A stretch of 64,000 nt of DNA from Agrococcus sp. ARC_14 (GTDB lineage: Bacteria; Actinomycetota; Actinomycetes; Actinomycetales; Microbacteriaceae). This document shows positions 7,550-17,574 of this stretch, one piece after another. The first letter of the stretch is position 1. Every line of letters starts with the position of its first letter. The stretch is from contig NZ_JAKUDO010000001.1 of NCBI RefSeq assembly GCF_022436485.1, positions 2,046,001-2,110,000 on the forward strand, in the 5' to 3' direction. Under the pieces are notes generated by a model. That model did not search any database, was not told the origin of the DNA, and worked only from the letters and a program-made list of their open reading frames with translations. The translations under genes were made by a program, and so were the position numbers.

Positions 7550-8704
7550 CTAGGCGCGGAAGCTCTCCCGCGCCTTCGTCGGCATGCCGAGCTGCGCGTC
7601 GTGCGGATGCTCGCGCAGGTGCTCGCGCATGCGCGGGATGGCGAACCCCACCAGCCCGCGCGCCGGCGCCACGATGATGCCCCCGTCGAGCAGCCTGGCG
7701 CGCTGCCGTGCCGCGTTGCCTGCCGTCGTCTCCATGCGCTCCGCCACGACCGCCGTCGATGCGGGCTCGTCGTCCTGCGCCATCGCCAGCAGATAGTCGC
7801 GGTCGCGGCTCGAGAGTCCGCGCAGCGCCGGCACGATCACGCTCTCCCCCATCGCGGCGTAGGCGACCTCGACGGCGTGCTGCACCGCATCCGTCGTGAT
7901 CTCCGAGGTGCTGGGGGTGTACTCCCAGGCGCGGGCACCGATCGACTGCACCAGGTAGGGGTAGCCCTCGCTCGCCCTGGCTGCGCGCTCGAGCGCCGCC
8001 TCGCCGATCGTGCGGCCGCGGCTGCGCACGGGCTCGGCGACGGCAGCGCGCGTCTCGGGCAGCGTGAGCGTGTCGAGCCGCACCTGCTGCGCGCGGCGGA
8101 AGAAGGTGAGTCCGTCGGCGTCGAGCGCCGCGGCGATCGAGGCCGGCACGCCCGCTGCGACGATGGCGATGCGGCGATCCTCGCGCATCAGGTGCTGCAC
8201 GGCGATCGCGATGCGGCGCAGCTGCTCGAGCGAGGCCTTCGAGACCTCGTCGAGCGAGACGAGCAGCCCGGCGCCGCGGGCCTCGGCGAGCTCGACGAGC
8301 CGCGCAAGCATGCTCTCGAGCCGCGGCTCGCGGTCATAGCGCTGCTGCACGTCGGTGCGCACGCCGCCCAGCTGCGAGACCGTCAGCCCCGTCACCTCGC
8401 GGCTCACCGCATCCGGATCCTGCTCCTGCAGCATCGCCGGCAGCCGGTCGTGCTCGAGCGCGTCGATGAGCCCTGCGTGCAGCGTGCCGTGCACCACCGT
8501 CCAGTCGTGGGCGAGCGCCGCATCCTCGACGGCGTTCAGCAGCACGGTCTTGCCCACGCCGCGCATGCCGGTCACGAGCGCCGCGCGGTAGGGCGACCAC
8601 GCGCCGAGGCCGAAGACCTCGCGCCACTCGTCGAGCAGCGCATCTCTGCCAGCGAGCATGGGCGGCGAGATGCCGAATCCGGGCCTGAAGGGGTTGTCGT
8701 GCAC
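7550..8704 (-). CDS. AAA-type ATP-binding protein with C-terminal winged helix
   Basis: 384 residues from GTG 8704; the longer open frame upstream is the shadow of the membrane-protein gene. Walker A GMRGVGKT is at 46-53 and Walker B LLVSLDE at 147-153, followed by an Orc/STAND-like arginine-rich region and a helical lid (EGYPYLVQSIGARAWEY). Residues about 300-370 resemble a winged helix (GLSSRDRDYLLAMAQDDE, then ERMETTAGNAARQRARLLDGGII) as in Orc1/Cdc6-like solitary ATPases. Such stand-alone genes are frequent in actinobacteria and of unknown role; they may be DNA-linked switches. It is divergent from the lysoplasmalogenase-like gene. Confidence 0.7.
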   Translation of the reverse strand: MHDNPFRPGFGISPPMLAGRDALLDEWREVFGLGAWSPYRAALVTGMRGVGKTVLLNAVEDAALAHDWTVVHGTLHAGLIDALEHDRLPAMLQEQDPDAVSREVTGLTVSQLGGVRTDVQQRYDREPRLESMLARLVELAEARGAGLLVSLDEVSKASLEQLRRIAIAVQHLMREDRRIAIVAAGVPASIAAALDADGLTFFRRAQQVRLDTLTLPETRAAVAEPVRSRGRTIGEAALERAARASEGYPYLVQSIGARAWEYTPSTSEITTDAVQHAVEVAYAAMGESVIVPALRGLSSRDRDYLLAMAQDDEPASTAVVAERMETTAGNAARQRARLLDGGIIVAPARGLVGFAIPRMREHLREHPHDAQLGMPTKARESFRA

Positions 8705-8794
8705 GCGCCCACTCTGCCACCGGCTGCCGACACGTCCAGCCGACACGTCGTGCCCGTGCGCCCTCGCGGGCGCGAGCCGTGGAACGATAGGCCC

Positions 8795-9541
8795 ATGCCC
8801 GCGTCGCCGCTGCCCCGTGCCCTGCGCATGGGGCTGTTCGTCGCAGCGGTCGCGCTGGCCGTCAACCTGCTCGCGGCAGCGCTGATCGGGCTCGAGATCG
8901 GCGACGCCGACGTGCTCGACGCGCTGCGCACCGTGCTCATGTGGGCGATGCTGCCGCCGATCGCGATCGCGCTCGTGCGCATCGGCGCGCTCAGGCATCG
9001 CGTCGGCGTCTGGCACGTGATCGGTCTGCTGCTGTGCTGGCTCGGCGATGGCCTGGGCGCGACGACCGGCATCACGATCGTCCTGCTCGCGGCCTTCCTG
9101 CTCGGCCACATCGCCTACCTCGCAGCGCTCTGGCCGACCCGCAGGCGCTCGCTCGCCTGGGGCCCGACCGCGATCGGCTACGCGTTCGTGGCGCTGCTCG
9201 CCGGCGGCATCACCGCCGCCAACGCGGGAGCGCTCGCGGTGCCCGTGCTCCTGTACTCCCTCCTGCTCGCCGCGATGGCCGCGTTCGCCGCGATCGACAC
9301 CGCAGGGTTCCTCGGCGGCCTGCTCTTCCTGGTGAGCGACCTCGTGCTCGGCCTCGGCCTGTTCGTGATGGACATCCCCGACCCGCTGCGCACCTTCTGC
9401 GTGCTCATCCCCTACGTCGGTGCGCAGGCGCTGCTCGCCATCAGCCTGCAGCAGCGACTCGCGCTCGGCGAGGCGATGCCCACGGCGCCCGCCACCGGCA
9501 TCCCGGCACGCACCACGTCTGGCTATTACCGCACCGAATAG
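8795..9541 (+). CDS. Lysoplasmalogenase family (YhhN/TMEM86-like) membrane protein
   Basis: 248 residues with about eight hydrophobic helices. Motifs expected of the YhhN family are visible: LLLCWLGDGLGA, LLGHIAYLAALW, and near the end FLVSDLVLGLGLFV. The two conserved aspartates in membrane segments (LGD and SDL) are the presumed active-site residues of this intramembrane hydrolase family. In animals the family cleaves the vinyl-ether of lysoplasmalogens; the bacterial substrate is not established. ATG 8795 gives a short cytoplasmic lead before the first helix. Confidence 0.75.
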   Translation: MPASPLPRALRMGLFVAAVALAVNLLAAALIGLEIGDADVLDALRTVLMWAMLPPIAIALVRIGALRHRVGVWHVIGLLLCWLGDGLGATTGITIVLLAAFLLGHIAYLAALWPTRRRSLAWGPTAIGYAFVALLAGGITAANAGALAVPVLLYSLLLAAMAAFAAIDTAGFLGGLLFLVSDLVLGLGLFVMDIPDPLRTFCVLIPYVGAQALLAISLQQRLALGEAMPTAPATGIPARTTSGYYRTE

Positions 9542-9597
9542 CAAACATCAGCGACACAGGCTGGACTACTACCAACGCGTCTGCTGAGATCGAAGCC

Positions 9598-10365
9598 ATG
9601 CAGCACGATTCCGGCACCGCAGCACCCGCCCCCGTCATCGGCATCCTCGGCGGCATGAGCTGGCACTCGACGATCGAGTACTACCGCGCCGTCAACGAAC
9701 GCGTCGCGGCGGCCCGCGGCGGCCACGCATCCGCCCGCATCCTGCTCTCCAGCCTCGACTTCGCCGAGATCCGCGACTGCCAGCTGCGCGAGGACTGGGC
9801 TGCTGCCGGCGACATCCTCGCCCGCGAGGCCGAGGTGCTCGAGCGCGCCGGAGCATCCTCGATCGCGATCGCCACCAACCTCATGCACAAGGTCGCGCCC
9901 GCCGTCGAGGCCCGCATCCGCGTGCCGCTCGTGCACATCGGCGATGCGGTGGCGGATGCAGCAGGTCGCGCCGGGGCGCGCACCCTCGGCATCGTGGGCA
10001 CGCAGTGGGTGATGGCGGAGTCGTTCTATGCCGAGCGGCTCGCCGCGCACGGCATCGCCGCCGTCGTGCCGCCGGTCGGCGTGCAGGCCGAGCTCGACCG
10101 CATCATCTTCGACGAGCTCACGCAGGGGGTGGTGACGGATGCGTCGCGCGCGGTCTACCGAGCGGCCTTCGCCGCGCTCGCGGCCGCGGGCGCCGAGGCG
10201 ATCGTGCTCGCGTGCACCGAGATCATGCTGCTGGTGGATGCGGCCGACGCCGCCGTGCCGCTGATCGACTCGTGCGAGGCGCACGCGGATGCACTGGCGC
10301 GCATCGCGCTGGGCACGATGCGCCCCGACGCGCTCGCGCCAGACGGGTCGGCACCCGTCGCATAG
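9598..10365 (+). CDS. Aspartate/glutamate racemase family protein (YgeA-like)
   Basis: 255 residues. The N-terminus GILGGMSWHSTIEYYRAVNE and SLDFAEIRDCQ are diagnostic of the YgeA subgroup. The first catalytic block reads IATNLMHK, with T93 where classical racemases have cysteine, as in E. coli YgeA; the second block ACTEI keeps cysteine C206. The family interconverts L- and D-aspartate or glutamate without cofactor. The Leu at 95 in place of the usual Thr is a small departure. It is convergent with the LysR gene (22 bases apart). D-Glu for peptidoglycan would normally come from MurI, so a dedicated wall role is not implied. Confidence 0.8.
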   Translation: MQHDSGTAAPAPVIGILGGMSWHSTIEYYRAVNERVAAARGGHASARILLSSLDFAEIRDCQLREDWAAAGDILAREAEVLERAGASSIAIATNLMHKVAPAVEARIRVPLVHIGDAVADAAGRAGARTLGIVGTQWVMAESFYAERLAAHGIAAVVPPVGVQAELDRIIFDELTQGVVTDASRAVYRAAFAALAAAGAEAIVLACTEIMLLVDAADAAVPLIDSCEAHADALARIALGTMRPDALAPDGSAPVA

Positions 10366-10387
10366 CACCGGCGGCGCGAGGCGTGCC

Positions 10388-11284
10388 TCAGCGGCTGCTC
10401 TCGCTCCACAGTGAGCGCATGGCATCGAGCACGGTGCTGACCGCCGGGACGCGCTCGGCACCGTGGCGGTAGCGCAGCGAGACCGTGCGGCCCGAGCCGT
10501 CGGCGAGCGGCGCGACCACCACGTCGTCGCGGGTGAGCACGCGGAGCGCCATCGCCGACAGCAGCGTCACCGAGCCGGTGGCCGCGACGAACGACTGCGA
10601 AGCGACGAAGTCGTCGGTCTCGAACTGGATCTTGGGCGTGAAGCCCGCCTCGCTCGCGAGCGTCTCGAGGTGTGCGCGGCAGCGGGTGCAGCCGCCCACC
10701 CAGTCGGCGCCGGCCAGCGCCGCGATGTCGACCGGTCCGCCGGTGGCGAGCTCGTGACCGATCGGCAGCACGATGCACGAGGGGTCCTCGCCCAGCTCGA
10801 CGCGTGCCAGCTGCACGTCGTCGTGGAGCTCTTCGTACTCGAAGACGACCGCCACGTCGGCGTCGCCGGAGAGCACCGCCTCGATCGCCTCCGGAGGCTC
10901 GAGCTCGATGACGCGGGCGGTGAGGCGCGGCACCGCGAGCCTCGCGGCGGCGATGGCGCGCGGCACGAAGTCGGCGAGCGCGGAGGGGAACGCGGCGATC
11001 GTCACGCTGCCAGCACCCTCCGCGAGCGAGGTCAGCTCGGCCTCTGCCGAGCCGAGCAGCCCGGCGATGCCGTCGGCGTGCCGCAGCAGGCGCTCGCCGG
11101 CCTCGGTGAGCGTCACGCCGGTCGACGAGCGCAGCAGCAGCGCCTGGCCGACCTCCTCCTCGAGCAGGCGGATGTGCTGGCTCACGGCAGGCTGCGTCCA
11201 GCCGAGCGCGCGGGCACCGCCGGAGACGGAGCCCTCGCGCGCGACCGTGCGGAAGATCAAGATGCGTCGCGGGTCGAGCTGCAT
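10388..11284 (-). CDS. LysR family transcriptional regulator
   Basis: 298 residues from ATG 11284. Residues 1-60 are the LysR winged helix (RILIFRTVAREGSVSGGARA, then QPAVSQHIRLLEEEVG), followed by the linker helix and a two-lobed effector domain starting at about residue 88 (GSVTIAAFPSALADFVPRAI). It lies 48 bases behind the EamA transporter gene on the same strand, so it may regulate that exporter or be co-transcribed with it. The effector is unknown. Confidence 0.85.
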   Translation of the reverse strand: MQLDPRRILIFRTVAREGSVSGGARALGWTQPAVSQHIRLLEEEVGQALLLRSSTGVTLTEAGERLLRHADGIAGLLGSAEAELTSLAEGAGSVTIAAFPSALADFVPRAIAAARLAVPRLTARVIELEPPEAIEAVLSGDADVAVVFEYEELHDDVQLARVELGEDPSCIVLPIGHELATGGPVDIAALAGADWVGGCTRCRAHLETLASEAGFTPKIQFETDDFVASQSFVAATGSVTLLSAMALRVLTRDDVVVAPLADGSGRTVSLRYRHGAERVPAVSTVLDAMRSLWSESSR

Positions 11285-11332
11285 GCGTCCAGCATGCCGC
11301 ACTCCCCGCTGACGATGCTCATGCCGTGCCGC

Positions 11333-12256
11333 TCACTCGCCCGGCATGCGCACCGGTGCGTCGATCGCCCCGGTGGGCGGCTCGTCGCGCCGCGATGGTC
11401 GTCGTGCCGCGAGCAGCTCGACGGCATACATCGCGCCCAGGATCATGCCGCCCCCGACGATCAGGCGCCAGGTCAGGCCCTCGCCGCCGAATGCCACCGC
11501 GAAGGCCGTCGCCCAGACGGGCTCCGCAGTCATGATGACGGCGGCGCGGGTGGCGCTGATCTGCGCCTGCGCCCAGGTCTGCACCCACATCGCGCCGATC
11601 GAGGCGAACACGACCATGTAGAGCATCGACGCCCACTGCTCACCCGTCGAGGGCAGCGTGATACCGTCGGGTGCGCCGCCGACGAGGCAGATCACCCCGA
11701 TCACCCACAGCTGCACGATCGAGATGCCGAGCGCATGCTCCACGCGGGCCCACCGTGCGGTGGCGATGATGTGCAGCGCATAGGCCAGGGCGCCGCCGAG
11801 CGTGAGGGCCTCCCCGAGCCCGAAGGAGATGCCCGTGAGCGTCAGCACGACGAGTCCCGCGGCGGCGACGGCCACGGCGATCCAGGTGCTGCGCTCGATG
11901 CGCTGTCGGAACGCCAGGGCGGCGATGAGCGGGGTCAGCACGACGTAGACGCCGGTGAGGAAGCCGCTCACGGACGCCGCCGTCGTCTCGAGTCCGATGG
12001 TCTGCAGGATCTGCGCAGCGGTGTAGAGGAGGCCGAGCACGATCGAGCGCAGCAGCAGCGGCCTGCCGAGCCTGACGATGCGCTTCCAGGCGATCGCGGT
12101 CATGACGGCGGCGGCGATGAGGAAGCGGACGCCGAGGAAGTCGAGCGAGGGCACGTGCTCGACCAGATCCTTGATGAGGAAGAAGGTCGATCCCCACACG
12201 ATCGTGAGGGCGACCAGGAGCACCGTCGCCAGCCGCGAGCTGCCCGTGTCTGCCAC
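11333..12256 (-). CDS. EamA family (drug/metabolite transporter) permease
   Basis: 307 residues with ten predicted membrane helices in two EamA repeats. The first repeat begins with VALTIVWGSTFFLIKDLVEH; the second ends in MTAEPVWATAFAVAFGGEGL, the usual signature before the last two helices. A hydrophilic Arg/Pro tail follows. DMT proteins of this type export amino acids or small metabolites. The LysR gene is immediately downstream. The substrate cannot be read from sequence. Confidence 0.85.
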   Translation of the reverse strand: MADTGSSRLATVLLVALTIVWGSTFFLIKDLVEHVPSLDFLGVRFLIAAAVMTAIAWKRIVRLGRPLLLRSIVLGLLYTAAQILQTIGLETTAASVSGFLTGVYVVLTPLIAALAFRQRIERSTWIAVAVAAAGLVVLTLTGISFGLGEALTLGGALAYALHIIATARWARVEHALGISIVQLWVIGVICLVGGAPDGITLPSTGEQWASMLYMVVFASIGAMWVQTWAQAQISATRAAVIMTAEPVWATAFAVAFGGEGLTWRLIVGGGMILGAMYAVELLAARRPSRRDEPPTGAIDAPVRMPGE

Positions 12257-12287
12257 CCGCTCAGCCTAGGCGGCTACGGTTGCCTCC

Positions 12288-12584
12288 ATGAGCGAGCAGC
12301 AGTCTGAGCAGATCGAGGTCGTCGACAATGCAGCGGCCACCCGCTACGAGGCGCGCATCGACGGCGCCCTCGCCGGCTTCGCCGACTACCGGGATGCGGA
12401 GGGCGTGCGCGCCTTCACCCACACCGAGGTGGATTCGGCCTTCGGCGGCCGCGGCGTCGGCTCGACCCTCGTCGACGAGGCGATGCGCGCGACGATCGCG
12501 GAGGGCAAGCGCATCAAGCCGATCTGCTCCTTCGTCGTCGCCCGTTCGGCAGCCGACGAGTTCGCCGCGCACGTCGTGCACTGA
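12288..12584 (+). CDS. Small GNAT family N-acetyltransferase (YidJ/YjdJ-like)
   Basis: 98 residues. The compact single-domain form has RYEARIDGALAGFADYR, TEVDSAFGGRGVGSTLVDEA (the acetyl-CoA pyrophosphate loop GGRGVGS) and IKPICSFVVA. This short class (Gtn10/YjdJ type) is about 90-110 residues and includes proteins lacking a classic acceptor domain; substrate unknown. It is divergent from EamA with 31 bases between starts, which leaves room for only overlapping promoters. Confidence 0.8.
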   Translation: MSEQQSEQIEVVDNAAATRYEARIDGALAGFADYRDAEGVRAFTHTEVDSAFGGRGVGSTLVDEAMRATIAEGKRIKPICSFVVARSAADEFAAHVVH

Positions 12585-12632
12585 GTCCGGCGGCGACGGC
12601 CCGAGGGGGTCGTCGCTCCCAGCTCCACCGCG

Positions 12633-13316
12633 CTATTCGCCGAAGCCGTTCCCTGCCAGCGCCTCGATCGCGGCGATCGCCTCCGCGGCCTGCTGCCCGG
12701 TCGCCTCGAAGCGCACCAGCGTGCCTCGATCCAGTCCCAGCGCCAGCACCCGCAGCATGCTCTTCGCGTCGACGCCGTTGACCGTCACCTGCGCGTCATA
12801 GGCGCTCGCGGTGCGCACCAGCTCTGCAGCCGGCCTGGCGTGCAGCCCGTGCTCGTTCTGCAGCTCGATCTCGAGCACCGAGCCGGCCTCCGCAGCAGCG
12901 GGGTCAGCAACGGGGCTCGACGGTGCAGCGGCCTCCGCGGCCGCCGGCGCCTGATCCTGCGCGGCGGCCAGCACGGCGTCGAGGCTCGCTCCCGACTCCG
13001 CGGTCACCGCCGCAGCCACGGCACCCTCGACGATCGGTGCATCGGCGATGCGGATGCGTTCGGGCGCGTCGGCGAAGTCGAGGGCCGTCTCGGCGGTCAG
13101 CACGGCGGAGCCGAGGTCGCACAGCACGATGACGCCGTCGCCGGAGTCGGCGGTCGCGAACGCGGCCTGCACCCTGTCGAAGCTCGTGCCGATGCCGCCG
13201 TCGTCGGTGCCGCCCGCGGCGATGATCGCGACGGTCGGCGCCATCTGTGCCGCGAGCTCAACGACACCCTCGGCGATCTTCGCCGAGTGGGAGACGATGA
13301 CGAGGCCGACGGTCAC
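12633..13316 (-). CDS. dhaM: DhaM: PTS-dependent dihydroxyacetone kinase phosphoryl-donor subunit (EIIA-HPr fusion)
   Basis: 227 residues from GTG 13316, which overlaps the dhaL stop by four bases (GTGA). Residues 1-125 are the mannose-type EIIA domain with phosphohistidine H10 in IVSHSAK and the AAGGTDDGGIGTSFD loop. After an Ala/Pro linker, residues 146-227 are an HPr domain: H159 in EHGLHARPAAELV and serine S186 in DAKSMLRVLALG. It passes phosphate from the PTS (PEP, EI) to the ADP bound in DhaL. The enzyme-I-like domain of the E. coli subunit is missing; a two-domain form is usual in actinobacteria. It is last in dhaK-dhaL-dhaM. Confidence 0.92.
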   Translation of the reverse strand: MTVGLVIVSHSAKIAEGVVELAAQMAPTVAIIAAGGTDDGGIGTSFDRVQAAFATADSGDGVIVLCDLGSAVLTAETALDFADAPERIRIADAPIVEGAVAAAVTAESGASLDAVLAAAQDQAPAAAEAAAPSSPVADPAAAEAGSVLEIELQNEHGLHARPAAELVRTASAYDAQVTVNGVDAKSMLRVLALGLDRGTLVRFEATGQQAAEAIAAIEALAGNGFGE

Positions 13317-13932
13317 TGCGTGTCCGCAGCGGCGCGCAGGATGAGCGATGTGGACTCGGCGCCCGGGTCGCGGTGCCCGACGGCGCGCTCCCCAAGGTAG
13401 GAGGCCCTGCCCTTGTGCGCGACGAGCGGCTCGGTCGCGACGGCGCCCGCTGCCGCAGCGACCGCCGCAGCCTCGAGCGCAGCGCGCACGTCGTCGCCCG
13501 CGGCCGCGGCCGCGTCGACGGCCGGCGTCCACGCATCCACCATCGTCTTGTCCTGCAGCTCTGCCTTGCCGCGCGCCACGATGCCGTCGCGCGCTGCCGC
13601 CAGCACCTCGACGAGGCCGGCGGCGTCGAGCTCCGGACGATCGCCGGCCGCCATGGCCGCCTTGAGGAACGCGGTGCCGTAGAGCGGGCCGGCAGCACCG
13701 CCGACCGTCGAGATCAGCGTCGTCGCGACGAGCTTCAGCACCGCGCCCGGCGTCGGCGCGTCATCGAGCGCCTCGAGCTTCCCCAGCACTGCCTGGAAGC
13801 CGCGGTCGAGGTTCTCGCCGTGGTCGGCGTCGCCGATGGCGCGATCGAGCGCGGTGAGCTCGGCCTTGCGCTCCGCCACCTGCGCGGCGACCGCCTCGAT
13901 CCAGCGTCGGGTCCAGGCGCCGTCGAGGCCGC

Positions 13933-13936
<4 letters not shown>
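13313..13936 (-). CDS. dhaL: DhaL: ADP-binding subunit of dihydroxyacetone kinase
   Basis: 207 residues. GTG 13936 is chosen because it makes a four-base GTGA overlap with the dhaK stop; an ATG nine bases upstream (13945) is possible. Nucleotide/Mg binding residues are seen in [18 protein letters not shown], and [25 protein letters not shown] and [20 protein letters not shown] complete the DhaL helical barrel signature. It carries a tightly bound ADP that is rephosphorylated by DhaM and delivers phosphate to dihydroxyacetone on DhaK. Confidence 0.93.
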
Positions 13937-14937
<1,001 letters not shown>

Positions 14938-15091
14938 GGTGGGCCTCTCCTCGCGGTGATCCAGCGCCGGTGGTCCTCACTGGTGGTCCGACGTGTCCTC
15001 ACGCTACGCCCCGGGCGCTGGATTCTCGACGCATCCTGCAGAAAAATCTGCGCCGTTCCCGCACAGCGTTCCGAACCCCGGTTAGGGTGTG

Positions 15092-15115
15092 CGTACCACC
15101 CGAGCGGGCGGTACG
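15092..15115. promoter_or_regulatory. Palindromic operator-like site upstream of glpF
   Basis: The sequence reads CGTACC-(A)CCCG-AG-CGGG-(C)-GGTACG, an imperfect 24-base palindrome with 10 of 11 arm positions paired. It sits 36 bases before the glpF start in the divergent dhaK/glpF gap, a likely place for a repressor to control the glycerol genes. No regulator gene is adjacent, so the binding protein is unknown. Confidence 0.4.
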
Positions 15116-15150
15116 GGCGACGTCGCCCGGATACGAGAAAGCAGGGACCT

Positions 15151-15933
15151 GTGGAACTCAACCTCGGTCTGGTATTCCTCTCTGAGCTGGTGGGCACAGC
15201 GATGCTCGTGCTGCTCGGCTGTGGCGTCGTCGCCAACGTCGTACTGAAGGCCAACAAGGGCTTCGGTGGCGGCTTCCTCATGATCAACTTCGGCTGGGGC
15301 CTCGCGGTCTTCGCCGGTGTCATCGTGGCGGCCTACTCCGGTGCACACCTCAACCCGGCCGTCACGCTCGGCCTGTGGGCGAACTCGCTCGCGACCGGCG
15401 GCGACTTCAACGCGGCAGCGCTGCCCGCCTATCTCGGCGGCGAGTTCCTCGGCGCGTTCCTGGGCGCCGTGCTCTGCTGGCTGGCGTACAAGCAGCACTT
15501 CGACCTGGAGGAGGACCCGGGCGCCAAGCTCGGCACGTTCTCGACCGGCCCAGGCATCCGCTCGAACGGCTGGAACCTCGTCACCGAGATCATCGCGACC
15601 TTCGTGCTCGTCTTCGTCGTCATCGGCTTCGGCTTCCAGAACGGCGACGCCGCCGCGACGGTCCCGGTCGGCCTGGCGTCGCTCGGCGCCCTGCCGGTGG
15701 CCCTGCTCGTCGTCGGCATCGGCGCCTCGCTCGGTGGCCCGACCGGCTACGCCATCAACCCCGCCCGTGACCTCGGCCCGCGCATCGCGCATGCCGTGCT
15801 GCCCATCAAGGGCAAGGGCTCGAGCGACTGGTCCTACGCGTGGGTCCCCGTGGCGGGCCCGATCATCGGCGGCGTGCTCGCCGGCCTGCTCGCTCCGGTG
15901 CTCATCGCGGGAGTCGCGGGCTTCGCAGCCTGA
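15151..15933 (+). CDS. glpF: GlpF: glycerol uptake facilitator (aquaglyceroporin)
   Basis: 260 residues from GTG 15151 (GCAGGGA upstream). Six membrane helices plus the two half-helices with NPA boxes: HLNPAV (N68) and AINPARDLGPR (N203). Arg206 and the following Asp207 are the selectivity signs of glycerol-conducting rather than water-only channels. It imports glycerol down its gradient for GlpK, which follows 87 bases later on the same strand. An intervening hairpin may reduce read-through. Confidence 0.93.
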   Translation: MELNLGLVFLSELVGTAMLVLLGCGVVANVVLKANKGFGGGFLMINFGWGLAVFAGVIVAAYSGAHLNPAVTLGLWANSLATGGDFNAAALPAYLGGEFLGAFLGAVLCWLAYKQHFDLEEDPGAKLGTFSTGPGIRSNGWNLVTEIIATFVLVFVVIGFGFQNGDAAATVPVGLASLGALPVALLVVGIGASLGGPTGYAINPARDLGPRIAHAVLPIKGKGSSDWSYAWVPVAGPIIGGVLAGLLAPVLIAGVAGFAA

Positions 15934-15939
15934 TCCACG

Positions 15940-15967
15940 AGGAGGGGGCCCCACGGCCCCCTCCTCT
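15940..15967 (+). terminator. Hairpin between glpF and glpK
   Basis: AGGAGGGGGCC pairs with GGCCCCCTCCT around a CCAC-type loop, followed by a short pyrimidine run CTCCAG. It is terminator-like but has no U tract; it may attenuate transcription from glpF into glpK or protect the glpF message. Confidence 0.55.
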
Positions 15968-16020
15968 CCAGTTTCGCGCACCAGCAGCCACCACATCCAT
16001 CACCCAACGAAGGAGTTCCG

Positions 16021-17532
16021 GTGAACGACTACGTCATCGCCATCGACCAGGGCACGACCTCGACTCGCGCCATCCTCTTCGACCACGCCGGGAGCATCGT
16101 CTCGACGGGCCAGCTCGAGCACGAGCAGATCTTCCCGCAGGCAGGCTGGGTCGAGCACGACCCCGTGGAGATCTGGAACAACACCCGCGAGGTGATCGGT
16201 CAGGCGCTCTCGAAGGCCAACGTCACGCGGCACAACGTGAAGGCCATCGGCATCACGAACCAGCGCGAGACCGCCGTGGTCTGGAACAAGACGACCGGTG
16301 AGCCGGTCTACAACGCGATCGTCTGGCAGGACACCCGCACGCAGAAGATCGTCGACCGGCTGGCCGACGGCGACACCGACCGCTACAAGCAGAAGGTCGG
16401 CCTGCCGCTGGCGACCTACTTCTCCGGCACGAAGATCGTCTGGATCCTCGAGAACGTCGAGGGTGCACGCGAGGCGGCGGACGCGGGCGAGCTCATCTTC
16501 GGCACCACCGACACCTGGGTGCTGTGGAACCTGACGGGAGGCGTCAACGGTGGCGTGCATGCCACCGACGTCACGAATGCCTCGCGCACGCTCTTCATGG
16601 ATCTCGAGAGCACCACCTGGGACGACGCGATCCTGGCCGACTTCGGGGTTCCGAAGTCGATGCTGCCGGAGATCAAGTCGTCGTCGGGCGAGTTCGGCAT
16701 CGCCTCGACCGACTCGCTGCTGCGCGAGACGCCCATCACGGGCATCCTCGGCGACCAGCAGGCCGCGACCTTCGGCCAGGCGGCGTTCGACCAGGGCGAG
16801 GCGAAGAACACCTACGGCACCGGCAACTTCCTGATCTTCAACACCGGCACCGAGATCGTGCACTCGAAGAACGGGCTGCTCACCACCGTCGGCTACAAGA
16901 TCGGCGACGAGCCGACGCACTACGCGCTGGAGGGATCGATCGCCGTGACGGGCTCGCTCATCCAGTGGCTGCGCGACAACCTCGGCCTCATCAAGGACGC
17001 GCCCGCGGTCGAGGAGCTCGCGAAGACGGTGGAGGACAACGGCGGCGCCTACTTCGTGCCCGCGTTCTCCGGCCTGTTCGCGCCGTACTGGCGACCGGAT
17101 GCGCGTGGCGCTCTGGTCGGTCTCACCCGGTACGTCAACAAGGGTCACATCGCTCGCGCGGCCCTCGAGGCGACGGCGTTCCAGACGGCGGAGGTCGTCG
17201 ACGCGGTGAACGCAGACTCGGGCGTCGACCTGACCGAGCTGAAGGTCGACGGCGGCATGATCGCCAACGACACGCTCATGCAGTTCCAGGCCGACATCCT
17301 GCGCGTGCCGGTCATCCGGCCTGTGGTGGCCGAGACCACTGCGCTCGGCGCTGCCTACGCTGCCGGCCTCGCGGTCGGCTTCTGGGGCTCGCTCGACGAG
17401 CTGCGCCAGCAGTGGCAGGAGGACAGCCGCTGGGAGCCGCAGATGGAGCAGGAGGCGCGCGACCGCACCTACCGCAACTGGAAGAAGGCTGTGCAGAAGA
17501 CGCTCGACTGGGTCGACGACGACATCGACTGA
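16021..17532 (+). CDS. glpK: GlpK: glycerol kinase
   Basis: 503 residues from GTG 16021 with AAGGAG nine bases upstream. FGGY kinase signatures are complete: [13 protein letters not shown] (phosphate loop), [20 protein letters not shown], the [14 protein letters not shown] segment, and [15 protein letters not shown]. Length matches the family. It converts imported glycerol to sn-glycerol-3-phosphate with ATP in the cytoplasm. Adjacent to glpF and opposite dhaKLM. The histidine of the PTS-activated Firmicutes type is not obvious, so HPr control is not claimed. Confidence 0.95.
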   Translation: MNDYVIAIDQGTTSTRAILFDHAGSIVSTGQLEHEQIFPQAGWVEHDPVEIWNNTREVIGQALSKANVTRHNVKAIGITNQRETAVVWNKTTGEPVYNAIVWQDTRTQKIVDRLADGDTDRYKQKVGLPLATYFSGTKIVWILENVEGAREAADAGELIFGTTDTWVLWNLTGGVNGGVHATDVTNASRTLFMDLESTTWDDAILADFGVPKSMLPEIKSSSGEFGIASTDSLLRETPITGILGDQQAATFGQAAFDQGEAKNTYGTGNFLIFNTGTEIVHSKNGLLTTVGYKIGDEPTHYALEGSIAVTGSLIQWLRDNLGLIKDAPAVEELAKTVEDNGGAYFVPAFSGLFAPYWRPDARGALVGLTRYVNKGHIARAALEATAFQTAEVVDAVNADSGVDLTELKVDGGMIANDTLMQFQADILRVPVIRPVVAETTALGAAYAAGLAVGFWGSLDELRQQWQEDSRWEPQMEQEARDRTYRNWKKAVQKTLDWVDDDID

Positions 17533-17543
17533 TTCGACAGAGA

Positions 17544-17573
17544 GAAAGGGGGCGGCTGCGGTCGCCCCCTTTC
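17544..17573. terminator. Bidirectional terminator after glpK
   Basis: GAAAGGGGGCG pairs perfectly with CGCCCCCTTTC (11 bp) across an 8-base loop. It lies in the 42-base convergent gap between glpK and the membrane-protein gene, and works on either strand: the A-rich/T-rich ends flank the stem. Confidence 0.75.
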
Positions 17574-17574
17574 G

